The position numbers and the translations under genes were made by a program. Below are positions 36,028 to 44,351 of a stretch of DNA of 44,351 nt, piece after piece. The DNA is from VFKU01 sp964620045 (GTDB taxonomy: Bacteria; Hydrogenedentota; Hydrogenedentia; Hydrogenedentales; GCA-2746185). Numbering within the stretch: the first letter of the stretch is position 1; every line of letters starts with the position of its first letter. Location of the stretch: contig CAZUJL010000029.1 of assembly GCA_964620045.1 (NCBI GenBank), positions 1 through 44,351 on the forward strand, in the 5' to 3' direction. The notes beneath the pieces are model-generated. The model saw only the letters and a list, made by a program, of their open reading frames with translations, did not search any database and was not told where the DNA came from.

Positions 36028-37335
36028 CTAGCGAACGCTTTTCCGCGCCGCGCGCCAGAGTGCGCGCAGTGGACCAATCCGTCGCAACTGCGGGCGCGCG
36101 TATAACTCCATCCACTCCTGCAACGGCGCGCGATCCTCGCAGGCGTCGGCGGTGCGGTAGAGCTCGGGCCAGCGCGTGACGGTGTAGAGCGCGCGGCTCA
36201 CGCGATCGATGCTGCCGGCGCCGCGCTCGGTGAAAATGTAGGTGTACGGGTCGTCCATCTTTCCCGCGCTCGACCCAATCGGTGGCGCCGCAACGATCTC
36301 GTTCAACGCCCTGCGCAAGCCGTCTACCGTGTCGCATTTCTTGACCAGACCGGTCTCGTCCTCGCGCAGCGTGCGCTCCGGTTCGTGGAAGGGATCGAAG
36401 TAAATCACCGGACGGCCCGCGAGCAGCGCTTCGTAGGGCAAGGAGCTGTCGCGCGAGATGAGAACCGTGCATGCAGCGAGTTGATCGCGCACTTTGTATG
36501 CGCCCGACGGCATCACGTTCGGCACGCCGGTAAGGTCCGTGTCGTCGCGCGGGTGTTTCGTGATCCGGAAGTCGACGTTCAGGCCCTGCACGACCTCGAT
36601 CACCTGCTTCATCCACGCCGGGCCGCGTTCACCGCCGAGGCCGAGTATGAAATTGCAGTTGATGAGCACCTGTTGCTTCGCGGGTAGCATGGAGGGCGAA
36701 TACCCGTCGAAGCGCGGGTTGCCGGTCAGGAAGCTGAGGTCGCGCGTGAGATACCGGAACGTCGCGGGACCAGAGATGCACGCCGCGTCGGCCCAGCGCA
36801 TGCGCTTGAGCGGGCCGTCGAAATCGACGTTCACCGCTTCCTGCAGGTTCAGCGTGGGGATGTTCGCGCTACGGCAGCGGCGGATGAATTCGCGGCGCTG
36901 CACGCTCCAGTCCGACGCGAGCAGCGCGGCGTCCGCCTTCGGCAGCGCGCGGCCGGGGGCGTAGCGCGCATGCGCAAGGCCTTCCGCGTCGAGCGCGCGC
37001 AGCGCGCTGTCGTCCGTGTGCACATGCACAACAAACGTCGCCTGCCGGCAGCGGCGCGCGACGGGCGCGAGCGTTTTTACATCGGTATCCGTCGCCGCGA
37101 AAAACAGCGCGTGCGCATCGATTGCGGTCGCGGAGCCCAACACATCCGGATGCGCGAGACGATACGCGGACCCGGTATGCGTCGTTTCACACAGCACACC
37201 CGGGCCGGCGGACACTTCGCGCGCGATGCGGGAGAAAATGGTCTCGTCGTAGGCGCGCGCGTCGAGCAACACAAGCGCGCGGCTGCCGGACGGTCGCGGA
37301 TCGCCCGGCGCGAGCACGGCAAGCGATTCAATCAC
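36028..37335 (-). CDS. GT-B fold glycosyltransferase-like protein (polysaccharide locus)
   Basis: The GTG at 37335 overlaps the stop of the mannose isomerase gene by 8 bp and gives 435 residues; longer starts would overlap more. The N-terminal half is Rossmann-like without clear motifs. The C-terminal half has the nucleotide-sugar domain of GT-B enzymes: NCNFILGLGGERGP, DFRITKHPRDDTDL, and SRDSSLPYEALLAGRPVIYFDPFHEPERT, which resembles the donor-binding region of CDP-glycerol glycerophosphotransferase or UDP-GlcNAc 2-epimerase relatives. The exact donor is unknown. Coupling to manA suggests work on a mannose-based polymer. Confidence 0.72.
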   Translation of the reverse strand: MIESLAVLAPGDPRPSGSRALVLLDARAYDETIFSRIAREVSAGPGVLCETTHTGSAYRLAHPDVLGSATAIDAHALFFAATDTDVKTLAPVARRCRQATFVVHVHTDDSALRALDAEGLAHARYAPGRALPKADAALLASDWSVQRREFIRRCRSANIPTLNLQEAVNVDFDGPLKRMRWADAACISGPATFRYLTRDLSFLTGNPRFDGYSPSMLPAKQQVLINCNFILGLGGERGPAWMKQVIEVVQGLNVDFRITKHPRDDTDLTGVPNVMPSGAYKVRDQLAACTVLISRDSSLPYEALLAGRPVIYFDPFHEPERTLREDETGLVKKCDTVDGLRRALNEIVAAPPIGSSAGKMDDPYTYIFTERGAGSIDRVSRALYTVTRWPELYRTADACEDRAPLQEWMELYARPQLRRIGPLRALWRAARKSVR

Positions 37336-38431
37336 CGGCGTGGGCCTCGGCGTGCAGCGCGAGATCGCTCGTGGACGCATCGCCGCCGAGCGCGACGATG
37401 GCCTCGGCACTGTGGCCCGCCCGCGTCAGCGGGCGCAGCACGTCCTTCTTCAGATCGGGGACGTAGTACCTCAAAAATGAACCCTGGCCGCGCACTTCGG
37501 CGGTCTTCGTCTCGCCGGTAATCAGCAAGGCTTCGCCGGGATTCAGCGCGTGCTCATCAGTGTCGGCGACGACGGTGAGCTTGCCGTCGAGGCCCAGGCA
37601 CAACTGAAACGACTCGCCGCGCACGCCAATCGTCGTGCCGCCGGAGACCGCAATATGCTCGGCGGCGAAATAACGGCACGCCGCCAGCACCGTGACGCGC
37701 GCGCCGGGCTGTTCGTACGCCAGCGGATGCGACGCGCCGGCATGGTGCGAGCCGAAGCGCGTGACCTGCATGGCTTTGTCGAGATGCAAGGCGCGCGGCG
37801 TACCATCGGGCTGCACGCGGCCCCAGTCGTCGATGCGATACGTAAGATCGCTGTTCTGCTGAATCTCCGCGAGCATGCAACCGCCGCCGATCGCGTGCAC
37901 GGTCCCCGCGGGCACGAACACGGCCGTATCAGGCCGCGCCTCGATGCGCGTGAGCAAATCGGCAAGCCGACCGATGCGGCGCGCCGACTCAAATTGCGCC
38001 GCGTCCACGTCCGGCGGCAGGCCGCAATAGATCACGCTTTCCGGCCGCCCTTCGAGGATGTACCACATCTCCGTCTTGCCGACGTCCGGCTCATTCAGCC
38101 GCGCGGCGGCGGCGTCGTCGGGATGCACCTGCACGGAGAGCTCCTGCCCCGCGTCGAGCAGCTTGAGCAGCAGCGGAAAACGGCCGTGCACCGTGAGGCG
38201 CGCACGCGAACCGAGGATCGGTTGGGGATTTTCGGCGAGCAACTCGCGCAGCGTGCGGCCCGCGAGCGGACCGTGGCGCACCACGCTCTCGTGCTGCGCG
38301 TGGTCGGCGATCAGCCAGGCCTCGCCAATGGGTTTCTCGGTCGGCACCAGCTTGCCGAAGACATCGCGCAGGCGCGTGCCGCCCCACATGCGGGGGACGT
38401 ATCCTTCGTCGAACACGAGCAGCGCGGTCAC
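37328..38431 (-). CDS. manA: Mannose-6-phosphate isomerase, class I
   Basis: The 367-residue product interconverts fructose-6-phosphate and mannose-6-phosphate, the first step to GDP-mannose. Zinc ligands are visible: Q and H in LSVQVHPDD, E in GKTEMWYILEG and H in FVPAGTVHAIGGG. The N-terminus EGYVPRMWGGTRLRDVFGK is family-typical. It shares a transcript with the downstream glycosyltransferase gene and is divergent from the GT4 gene at 38599. It probably supplies mannose for the neighbouring transferases. Confidence 0.94.
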   Translation of the reverse strand: MTALLVFDEGYVPRMWGGTRLRDVFGKLVPTEKPIGEAWLIADHAQHESVVRHGPLAGRTLRELLAENPQPILGSRARLTVHGRFPLLLKLLDAGQELSVQVHPDDAAAARLNEPDVGKTEMWYILEGRPESVIYCGLPPDVDAAQFESARRIGRLADLLTRIEARPDTAVFVPAGTVHAIGGGCMLAEIQQNSDLTYRIDDWGRVQPDGTPRALHLDKAMQVTRFGSHHAGASHPLAYEQPGARVTVLAACRYFAAEHIAVSGGTTIGVRGESFQLCLGLDGKLTVVADTDEHALNPGEALLITGETKTAEVRGQGSFLRYYVPDLKKDVLRPLTRAGHSAEAIVALGGDASTSDLALHAEAHAGD

Positions 38432-38567
38432 GCGGGGTCTCCGGCGTTCATGTTACACTCCGGCGGCATTTTGGGAATTGTCGCCGATGCATACGCACCC
38501 CACGCGCCGATTGATCCACGATCCGTCCACAACCATTCATCCTACCGCGCGGGGCGGCGGCAGACAA

Positions 38568-38582
38568 CCACGCGACGCGTGG
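38568..38582. promoter_or_regulatory. Perfect 15-bp palindrome before the GT4 gene
   Basis: CCACGCGACGCGTGG is perfect over 7+1+7 bp and lies 16 bp before the GTG at 38599 in the divergent manA/GT4 spacer. It could be an operator or a translation-blocking hairpin; it might also be chance in GC-rich DNA. Confidence 0.35.
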
Positions 38583-38598
38583 CGCTAGGGATCGGCGC

Positions 38599-39840
38599 GT
38601 GCGCATCCTGCAGATCAACAAGTTTTTCTGGCGCGCCGGCGGCGCGGACGCGTACATGTTCGATCTGTCGGAACTGCTGACGGCGCACGGGCACGACGTA
38701 ATCCACTTCGCGATCCAGGACCCGCGCAACCGGACGAGCCCGCAGGCGAAATATTTCCCCAGCCCGCTGGACTACCGCGGCCTGGGGCCGCTGGGCGCGC
38801 TGCGCAAGGCCCCGCGCATTCTCGGGGGCACCGTGTATTCCTTCGAGTCCCGCGATAAGCTGCGGGATTTGGTGCGCGATCTGCGCCCCGACGTGGCCCA
38901 TTTGCACCTGATCGACCACCACCTCTCACCGTCCGTGGTGCACGCATTGCGCGATGCATGCGTGCCGATGGTGTTCACGGCGCACGACTACAAGCTGATC
39001 TGCCCGAACTACCAGATGTACGTCGCGGCGCGCGGGGAAATCTGCGGCCGGTGCGTGCCGGGGCAGTATCATCGCTGCGTGACGCGAAAGTGCATGAAGG
39101 ATTCCTACGCCGCGAGCGCGCTGGCCGCGGGCGCGATGTATCTGCACAAGGCCCTGCGAATCTATGAGGACAACCTGAGCGCGATCGTGTACGCGACGGA
39201 TTTCGTGCGCGCGAAATTGATCGAAGGCGGGATGCCGGCGGAAAAACTGGCGCACGTGCCGATGTACATCCCGATCGGAAAATTTTCCCCGCGCACCACG
39301 CCGGGCGACTACATCGCGTACGCGGGACGGCTCTCGCCGGAGAAGGGACTGCGCACTCTGCTGCGCGCGATGAAGACGTTGCCAGACGTCCGCCTCGTAC
39401 TGCTGGGCGACGGACCGGATCGCGCCGCACTCGAAGCGATGACGCGCGAGCTGGCGCTAACCAATGTGGAATTTACAGGATTCTTGGAAGGCGACGCGTA
39501 TGTTAAGCGGCTCGCCGGCGCACGGGCACTGGTGCTGCCAAGCGAGTGGTACGAGACCTGCGGCCTCGTGATCTGGGAGGCACAGGCCCTCAGCCGGCCC
39601 GCGATCGGCGCGCGCATCGGCGGCATTCCCGAATCGATCGACGACGACGAAAATGGCCTGCTGTTCACGCCCGGCGACGCCGACGACCTCGCCGCGAAAA
39701 TCCGGCGGCTCATGGACTCGCCGGCGGAAGCGCTGGCCATGGGCGCGCGCGGCCGTGCCCGCGTGGAGGCCGAGTGCAGCGCGCACTACGGACGCATCCT
39801 GGCCGTGTACGAACGCGTGATGGCGGGGGCCGCGGCATGA
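38599..39840 (+). CDS. Glycosyltransferase family 4 (polysaccharide synthesis)
   Basis: The 413-residue product starts at a GTG. The N-terminal domain opens MRILQINKFFWRAGGADAYM, with the glycine-rich loop of GT4 acceptor domains. A Cys-rich insert lies near residues 140-175 (LICPNYQMYV, EICGRCVPGQYHRCVTRKC), probably a metal-binding loop seen in some GT4 enzymes. The donor domain has IAYAGRLSPEKGLRTLLRAM, LLGDGPDR and ESIDDDENGLLFTPGD, with the E-x7-E region as PSEWYETCGLVIWEAQAL. The sugar is not predictable. The stop overlaps the next transferase by ATGA. Confidence 0.92.
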   Translation: MRILQINKFFWRAGGADAYMFDLSELLTAHGHDVIHFAIQDPRNRTSPQAKYFPSPLDYRGLGPLGALRKAPRILGGTVYSFESRDKLRDLVRDLRPDVAHLHLIDHHLSPSVVHALRDACVPMVFTAHDYKLICPNYQMYVAARGEICGRCVPGQYHRCVTRKCMKDSYAASALAAGAMYLHKALRIYEDNLSAIVYATDFVRAKLIEGGMPAEKLAHVPMYIPIGKFSPRTTPGDYIAYAGRLSPEKGLRTLLRAMKTLPDVRLVLLGDGPDRAALEAMTRELALTNVEFTGFLEGDAYVKRLAGARALVLPSEWYETCGLVIWEAQALSRPAIGARIGGIPESIDDDENGLLFTPGDADDLAAKIRRLMDSPAEALAMGARGRARVEAECSAHYGRILAVYERVMAGAAA

Positions 39841-40973
39841 AGGTGGCCATGATTGGCATACGCGGCGTGCCGGCGAACTACGGCGGGCTCGAGACCTGCG
39901 GCGAAGAAGTCGGCAAGCGGCTCGTGCAGCGCGGGCACGAGGTGATCGTGTACTGCCGCCGCGGCACTTGGGACGACAACGCGACCGAGTTCGAGGGCAT
40001 CCGGCGCATCGTGTTGCCGAGCCTGAAAACAAAAATTACAGACACCTACAGCCACACGCTGCTCAGCATGATCCACGTGCTCGGGCAAAAGCCGGACGTG
40101 ATCCTCGCGTTTAACCCAAGCGTCGCGAGCCTGTGCCTGATCCCAAAAGCCTTCGGCTACAACGTGGCGCTGAATCCGAACGGCTTCGACTGGCGCCGCG
40201 CGAAGTGGGGCGGCGTCGCAAAGACATTCATCTACAGCTCCGCGTGGCTCTGCACCAAAGTCATCGATCAGATGATCATCGACGCGGTCTCGGTGTGCGA
40301 CTACTACAACGAGACCTTCCGCTGCGATCCGCCGGCGCTCTACATTCCCAATGGCGCCGTGCCCGAATTCCCGGAAGAATCCGACGTGCCGCCGGCGCAA
40401 CAGGCGGAGATTCTGCGGCAGTATGGGCTCGAATCAGGCAAGTACCTGCTATTTCTGAGTCGGCACGTGCCAGAGAACAGTTGCGAGTACCTCTTGGACG
40501 CCTTCGGCTCGGTGAAGACCGACATGAAGCTGTTTTTCGGCGGCGATGGCGACTCGGCCTACGCGAAGAACCTGCCCAAAAATCGCGACGCGCGCATCGT
40601 GTTCCCGGGCGGCATCTATGATCCGGCACACGTGAAGACGCTGCACCACCACTGCTACTTCGTGCTGCACGGAAACCAGCCGGGCGGCACGAGCCTCGGC
40701 CTGCTCAAAGCGATGGGCTTCGGCGCGTGTGTTATGACACTGGACACGCCCGACAACGCTTACGCCATCGCGAGCGCCGGCGTGAAATACCAGCTCTCGG
40801 CCGAGGACCTGCGCGCGAAGATGCAGCACCTCATCGATCACCCCGAGGAGGTGCGGCAGTACCGCGCGAAGGCCGTGGCGCGGATTCGCGAGGAGTACCT
40901 GTGGGACGTGGTGACGGACAAATACGAGGCCGTGCTGAAGCGGCTGGCCCAGGCACGGCGCGCGGCGACTTGA
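39837..40973 (+). CDS. Glycosyltransferase family 4 with DUF1972-type N-terminus
   Basis: The 378-residue product starts at an ATG in ATGA overlap with the upstream gene. It opens MKVAMIGIRGVPANYGGLET, the hallmark of the DUF1972 group that includes rhamnosyltransferases such as RgpA/WchF. The donor domain contains LFLSRHVPENSCEYLLDAF, LFFGGDGDS and HGNQPGGTSLGLLKAMGFGACVMT. It probably adds the second sugar to a lipid-linked repeat unit. A promoter for the following gene may overlap its end. Confidence 0.92.
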   Translation: MKVAMIGIRGVPANYGGLETCGEEVGKRLVQRGHEVIVYCRRGTWDDNATEFEGIRRIVLPSLKTKITDTYSHTLLSMIHVLGQKPDVILAFNPSVASLCLIPKAFGYNVALNPNGFDWRRAKWGGVAKTFIYSSAWLCTKVIDQMIIDAVSVCDYYNETFRCDPPALYIPNGAVPEFPEESDVPPAQQAEILRQYGLESGKYLLFLSRHVPENSCEYLLDAFGSVKTDMKLFFGGDGDSAYAKNLPKNRDARIVFPGGIYDPAHVKTLHHHCYFVLHGNQPGGTSLGLLKAMGFGACVMTLDTPDNAYAIASAGVKYQLSAEDLRAKMQHLIDHPEEVRQYRAKAVARIREEYLWDVVTDKYEAVLKRLAQARRAAT

Positions 40974-41000
40974 GCAAAATCGCCCGTTTTTCGCTATAAT
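40970..41000 (+). promoter_or_regulatory. Candidate promoter for the sugar transferase gene
   Basis: TATAAT at 40995-41000 is a perfect -10. The best -35 candidate is TTGAGC at 40970-40975, which leaves a 19 bp spacer, slightly long. It sits in the 73 bp gap before the GTG at 41047. Confidence 0.5.
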
Positions 41001-41046
41001 TCACTAGTTGCCGCACAATCGGCAGGTAGAGCGACGAGGATAGCGC

Positions 41047-42513
41047 GTGTCCCGCACGAGCCGGTATCTGATTCGAATTACTCCCCTACTGCTGCTCGAT
41101 ATTTTGCTCGCGGCGGGATGTTTCCTCGCGGCCTATCTCATCCGCATGCCCTCCCCGACCGCGGGCCTGATCAACACCATCGAGTACTTGCGCACGAACC
41201 GCTGGTTCGAACCCTACGTCACGATCATTCTCGCGGCGCCATTCGTGCGTCTGTTCATGTACAACCTCTTCGGCGTCTACGAAGAGCGCATGCTGAACCG
41301 GCAGACCGCGCGCAATCTGGTGAACATCGCCAAGGCGGTGTCCGTGGGTACCGTCGTGCTCATCGTGCTGTCGTTCACCTATCGCGGCATGACGGACTTC
41401 CCGCAGTTCGGTTACTCGCGTTCCGTGTTCGCGATCGACTGGGTGCTGAACCTGGTGCTGGTCAGTGCGACGCATTCCGCGCTGGCCGCGCTGCGCAACG
41501 AAATGTTGCGGCGCGGAATCGGCTACCGGCGCGTGGCGGTGCAGGGCGTTGGCGATCGCGCCTGCGCGCTGATGACCGAAATGAAATCGTACCCCGACCG
41601 CACGTATCGAATCGTGGGCTACATCGCCGATCGCTTGCCGGCCACCGCACCGGTCGTGTCGGCGGCGAAGTTCCAGTATCTCGGCGTGCCAAGCGCGATT
41701 CTCTCCATCATCAACGACCACCGCATCGACGAAGTCGTGGTGACCAATGCCGCAAGCCTCGGCATGGGCCTGATGGACTTCGTCGAGGAGTGCCACAAGC
41801 GCGATGTGGTGGTGAAGCTTTCGCTGGATTTCTCCGGCATCCTGATGCAGGGACGCCGGCTGGAAGACATGGCCGGTCAGCCGGTTGTGCAGGTCAACGA
41901 AATCGCGATCAAGGGCACGGCGAAATACCTCAAGCGCATGGAAGACATTGCCGTGTCGCTGATTATGCTGACGATTACCGCGCCGTTGTGGCTCGTGCTC
42001 GCGTTCCTGATCAAGCGCGAAAGCCCCGGTCCTGTGCTCTTCCACCAGCGGCGCGTGGGCAAGCACGGGCGCACGTTCACGATGCACAAGTTCCGCTCGA
42101 TGTATCAGGGCGCCGAGGCGGAACTCGAACGGCTCGAGGCGATGAACGAAGCCGAGGGCCTCATCTTCAAAGTGCGCAACGACCCGCGCGTGACGCGCAT
42201 CGGAAAATTCCTACGGCGCTCGTGCATGGACGAACTACCGCAATTTTTGAACGTGCTCAAGGGCGAGATGAGCATCGTGGGCCCGCGGCCGCCGCTGCCG
42301 GAAGAAACGCGCAAGTACAGCGACCACCACATGCGGCGCCTGGCGACGACGCCGGGCATCACGGGCCTGTGGCAGGTCAACCGCGGTCACCGGTATTCGT
42401 TCGACGAAGTGCTCGCGTGGGACACGTTCTACATCGAGAACTGGTCGTTGTGGCTTGACGTGAAAATCATGCTCAAGACCGGCTGGGTCATCTTCGCCGG
42501 ACGCGGCACCTGA
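41047..42513 (+). CDS. Polyprenyl-phosphate sugar-phosphate transferase (WbaP/WcaJ type)
   Basis: The 488-residue product starts at a GTG with GAGGA upstream. The N-terminal half has about four membrane helices (about 10-30, 58-78, 100-120, 140-158) and a CoA-binding-like Rossmann segment (VAVQGVGDRACALMTEM). The C-terminal third is the bacterial sugar transferase domain, PF02397. It has the RRVGKHGRTFTMHKFRSM motif, the acidic SCMDELPQFLNVLKGEMSIVGPRPP motif and the final PGITGLWQVNRG. It links the first sugar-1-phosphate to undecaprenyl phosphate, starting repeat-unit assembly. The TPR gene begins inside its stop codon. Confidence 0.95.
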   Translation: MSRTSRYLIRITPLLLLDILLAAGCFLAAYLIRMPSPTAGLINTIEYLRTNRWFEPYVTIILAAPFVRLFMYNLFGVYEERMLNRQTARNLVNIAKAVSVGTVVLIVLSFTYRGMTDFPQFGYSRSVFAIDWVLNLVLVSATHSALAALRNEMLRRGIGYRRVAVQGVGDRACALMTEMKSYPDRTYRIVGYIADRLPATAPVVSAAKFQYLGVPSAILSIINDHRIDEVVVTNAASLGMGLMDFVEECHKRDVVVKLSLDFSGILMQGRRLEDMAGQPVVQVNEIAIKGTAKYLKRMEDIAVSLIMLTITAPLWLVLAFLIKRESPGPVLFHQRRVGKHGRTFTMHKFRSMYQGAEAELERLEAMNEAEGLIFKVRNDPRVTRIGKFLRRSCMDELPQFLNVLKGEMSIVGPRPPLPEETRKYSDHHMRRLATTPGITGLWQVNRGHRYSFDEVLAWDTFYIENWSLWLDVKIMLKTGWVIFAGRGT

Positions 42514-43784
42514 TGCCCCGCGCCGCGAAGCTTGCGCTGGCCGTAGTGCTGCTGGCGGGCTTGCTGGCGCTGCAAATCGTGTATGGCGCGCGGGCGCTGT
42601 CGGGTGTCGTCCACGAAACGCGCGGCATCGCGGCCGAACGCGCCGGCGACCATGCCGCCGCCCGCGCCGAATTCGCGCAGGCCCGCGCGGCCACGCCGTA
42701 CAGTTCCGAATATGCGCGCCTGGAAGCCACGGCGGTGCTGAATGCCGGCGACGCCGAAGCCGCCGCGCCGATGCTCGAAGAGTCGCTGCGGCTGGCGCCA
42801 AACACTCCCCTCACGCTGACGGCCGCCGCGGAAACCTATCTGCGTCTGAGGCAAACCGACAAGGCCGAGGCCGTGATCGCGCATGCGGCGCGGATCACGC
42901 CGATGGAATGGCGGCTGAACCTGATGCGCGGCATGGCGGACCTCGATCGCAATCAATATGCGCCGGCCTTGACCGAGCTGACCGCGGCCGCGCGCGTGGT
43001 CGCTCCGCCGAAATATGAAGTGCTGTATCAGCTCGCGCGCGCGCAGTACGCGTACGGAAACGTGCTGGATGCGTCGCACACCGCCGAACGCGCGCTGCGC
43101 TTGCAGCCCGGCGCCGTGGAAGCCAAGGTGCTCTACGGAAAATCACTGTTGTCCACCGAACGCATCGCGGAAGCCTACTCCGAGTTTGCCTATGCGGAGC
43201 AGGTGTACTTCGCCCAGTTGGGTTCGACCCGGGATGCTGAACTCCGGCTCATCGAAGCGCAGGACCTGCTGTCAATCGCGTTGTTGGCCGAAGGCAAGTT
43301 CGACGCAGCCTATAGCAAGCTGGACGAGATGTATCCGCGCCTGAGTGCAAAACAAATCGATGAGTTCGCGTGGCGCCTGAACGACATGACGTGGCGCATG
43401 CGCGAACCCTTCGCGCCGATTTCGCTGTGGCGACACACGCTGGACCTGCTCGCGCAGACGAAGCGGTTGGAGGAATTCGACGCCGCGATCGAGACGGTGC
43501 GGCTGATGTGCACGAGCCCGGAATTCGACACGCTGGCCGCCGCACGGGCCCGGGCCTTCACCGCCGGCGGCAATCCGGAGTGGGCGCTCGAAGTGCTGGC
43601 GAATGCACCGGCGGAACTACGCAACACGGCGCCCTGGCGACTCGCGCATGCCGAGGCACTCATGGTGCGCGGCCGCAAGGACGACGCGCGCGCGGAGTAC
43701 GAGGCCTTATTGAAACTGCCAGGCCTCTCCCCCGCCATTCAGAAGCAGGCGAAGGTGGCGCTGGAACAAGCGAAGCCTCAGTAA
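42513..43784 (+). CDS. Membrane-anchored tetratricopeptide-repeat protein
   Basis: The 423-residue product shares the A of TGATG with the upstream stop, so it is coupled to the sugar transferase. An N-terminal anchor (about 7-27) is followed by TPR-like helix pairs (AERAGDHAAARAEFAQARAATP, AVLNAGDAEAAAPMLEESLRLAP, LRLRQTDKAEAVIAHAARITP, QYAYGNVLDASHTAERALRLQP) through about residue 240. Further helical repeats run to the end. TPR proteins often scaffold polysaccharide export complexes, such as those with EpsE/WcaJ homologues. The function here is inferred from coupling only. Confidence 0.88.
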   Translation: MPRAAKLALAVVLLAGLLALQIVYGARALSGVVHETRGIAAERAGDHAAARAEFAQARAATPYSSEYARLEATAVLNAGDAEAAAPMLEESLRLAPNTPLTLTAAAETYLRLRQTDKAEAVIAHAARITPMEWRLNLMRGMADLDRNQYAPALTELTAAARVVAPPKYEVLYQLARAQYAYGNVLDASHTAERALRLQPGAVEAKVLYGKSLLSTERIAEAYSEFAYAEQVYFAQLGSTRDAELRLIEAQDLLSIALLAEGKFDAAYSKLDEMYPRLSAKQIDEFAWRLNDMTWRMREPFAPISLWRHTLDLLAQTKRLEEFDAAIETVRLMCTSPEFDTLAAARARAFTAGGNPEWALEVLANAPAELRNTAPWRLAHAEALMVRGRKDDARAEYEALLKLPGLSPAIQKQAKVALEQAKPQ

Positions 43785-43787
43785 GGC

Positions 43788-44123
43788 TCAGTAGGAATGC
43801 TTCTCGAATTCCTGGCCGCAGTAGAGGCAGCGCCAGTGGCGTGAGGACGCGACGCGTTTGCACGACGGGCAGCGCAGCGGCACGGCGGAAATCTTTTTGT
43901 CTTCGACGCCGTCGCGACGATCCAGTTCGACCACGCGGCGTTCGAGATCGTCCTCGGTCATTTTGAGCGCGTCGCGGACGAGTTCCCACAGCACGCGGTT
44001 CTCGAGTTCGAGGCGATCGATACGGCGTTCGAGTTCGTCGACGCGTGTGCGCGTGATATGATCGACCGACGACGACTGCGGCATGTTGCTGCCGCTCGGC
44101 CGGTATCCGCTCAAACCGCCCAC
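43788..44123 (-). CDS. Coiled-coil zinc-ribbon protein
   Basis: The chosen GTG at 44123, with GGAGGGG 6 nt upstream, gives 111 residues; an ATG at 44084 lacks a ribosome site. A coiled coil (RVDELERRIDRLELENRVLWELVRD, about 28-75) precedes a C-terminal zinc ribbon (RCPSCKRVASSRHWRCLYCG, two CxxC). No family is recognised; such small proteins often act as adaptors. The stop is 3 bp from the converging TPR gene. Confidence 0.78.
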   Translation of the reverse strand: MGGLSGYRPSGSNMPQSSSVDHITRTRVDELERRIDRLELENRVLWELVRDALKMTEDDLERRVVELDRRDGVEDKKISAVPLRCPSCKRVASSRHWRCLYCGQEFEKHSY

Positions 44124-44191
44124 GAAACGCCCCTCCAATTCAGGCGAATTTAGCGCAGTTTCGGGTGTAGATCAATCAGAGACACGAAGCC

Positions 44192-44351
44192 ATGGGTAAA
44201 CTCGAAGACACCATCCTCGATATTCTCGCCGACATCATTGCACGGTTTATTGTCGGCATCGGAGCGGCCGTTTTTATCGTTGCTGAAATTATTCACTACG
44301 TGCATGCGAATTCCAATGAGTCGTGTAGGGACATCTTGATTATTGAGGATT
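44192..44351 (+). CDS. Small membrane protein, truncated at the window edge
   Basis: An ATG at 44192 opens a frame of 53 codons that continues past the end. It begins MGKLEDTILDILADIIARF and has a hydrophobic helix at about 19-37 (IVGIGAAVFIVAEII). Codon use is more AT-rich than in neighbours. No family can be assigned and the C-terminus is missing. Confidence 0.55.
   Translation, partial: MGKLEDTILDILADIIARFIVGIGAAVFIVAEIIHYVHANSNESCRDILIIED

Overview
The window is about 44 kb of high-GC bacterial chromosome with densely packed genes on both strands and no rRNA, tRNA or CRISPR array that I could find. The cell is a diderm: it has lipid A genes (lpxA, lpxB), an MsbA-like exporter, LolA and a glycine-zipper lipoprotein. 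A PSCyt1/PSCyt2/PSD1 (DUF1549/DUF1553) cytochrome next to a DUF1501 protein, together with a eukaryotic-like kinase, points to the Planctomycetes/PVC or Hydrogenedentota neighbourhood. That placement is inferred from gene content only, with no phylogeny run.

Layout. 1-5.3 kb: end of a low-affinity iron permease gene, then the secreted PSD1 cytochrome and its Tat-exported DUF1501 partner. 5.3-8.9 kb: a PhyH-type dioxygenase facing a compact operon of a Gfo/Idh/MocA oxidoreductase, a sugar isomerase/epimerase and a Cys-cluster protein. 9-18 kb: envelope and unknown genes (glycine-zipper lipoprotein, two alpha/beta hydrolases, PilZ protein, membrane proteins, DUF1272, UDP-glucuronate decarboxylase, Fis-type regulator, secreted Pro-rich protein). 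18.4-24.7 kb: lpxA, lpxB, polA and rho on one strand, with lpxB and polA overlapping. 24.8-26.4 kb: a TetR repressor divergent from a small membrane protein with twin palindromic operators, then a composite repeat island. 26.4-32.8 kb: trpS, an MsbA-like ABC exporter, a SpoU rRNA methyltransferase, a zinc-ribbon protein, and a Ser/Thr kinase fused to a degenerate FGE-sulfatase-like domain. 33-35.8 kb: proC, a DivIVA-domain gene, lolA and maf. 36-43.8 kb: a surface-polysaccharide locus (GT-B transferase, mannose-6-phosphate isomerase, two GT4 transferases, polyprenyl-phosphate sugar transferase, TPR protein). The end holds a zinc-ribbon coiled-coil protein and a truncated small membrane protein.

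How it fits together. Most of the window serves envelope construction: lipid A synthesis and export, lipoprotein trafficking, and capsule/exopolysaccharide sugar supply and assembly (Uxs, ManA, glycosyltransferases). Housekeeping genes (polA, rho, trpS, proC, maf, rlmB) are interleaved. Intergenic spaces are rich in inverted repeats of at least four sequence families. Several act as plausible terminators; others are nested or composite palindromes with no obvious coding role. No classical defence system, prophage or transposase is visible. The best candidates for new biology are the kinase-FGE fusion, the PSD1/DUF1501 pair, the TetR-membrane protein switch and the repeat islands.
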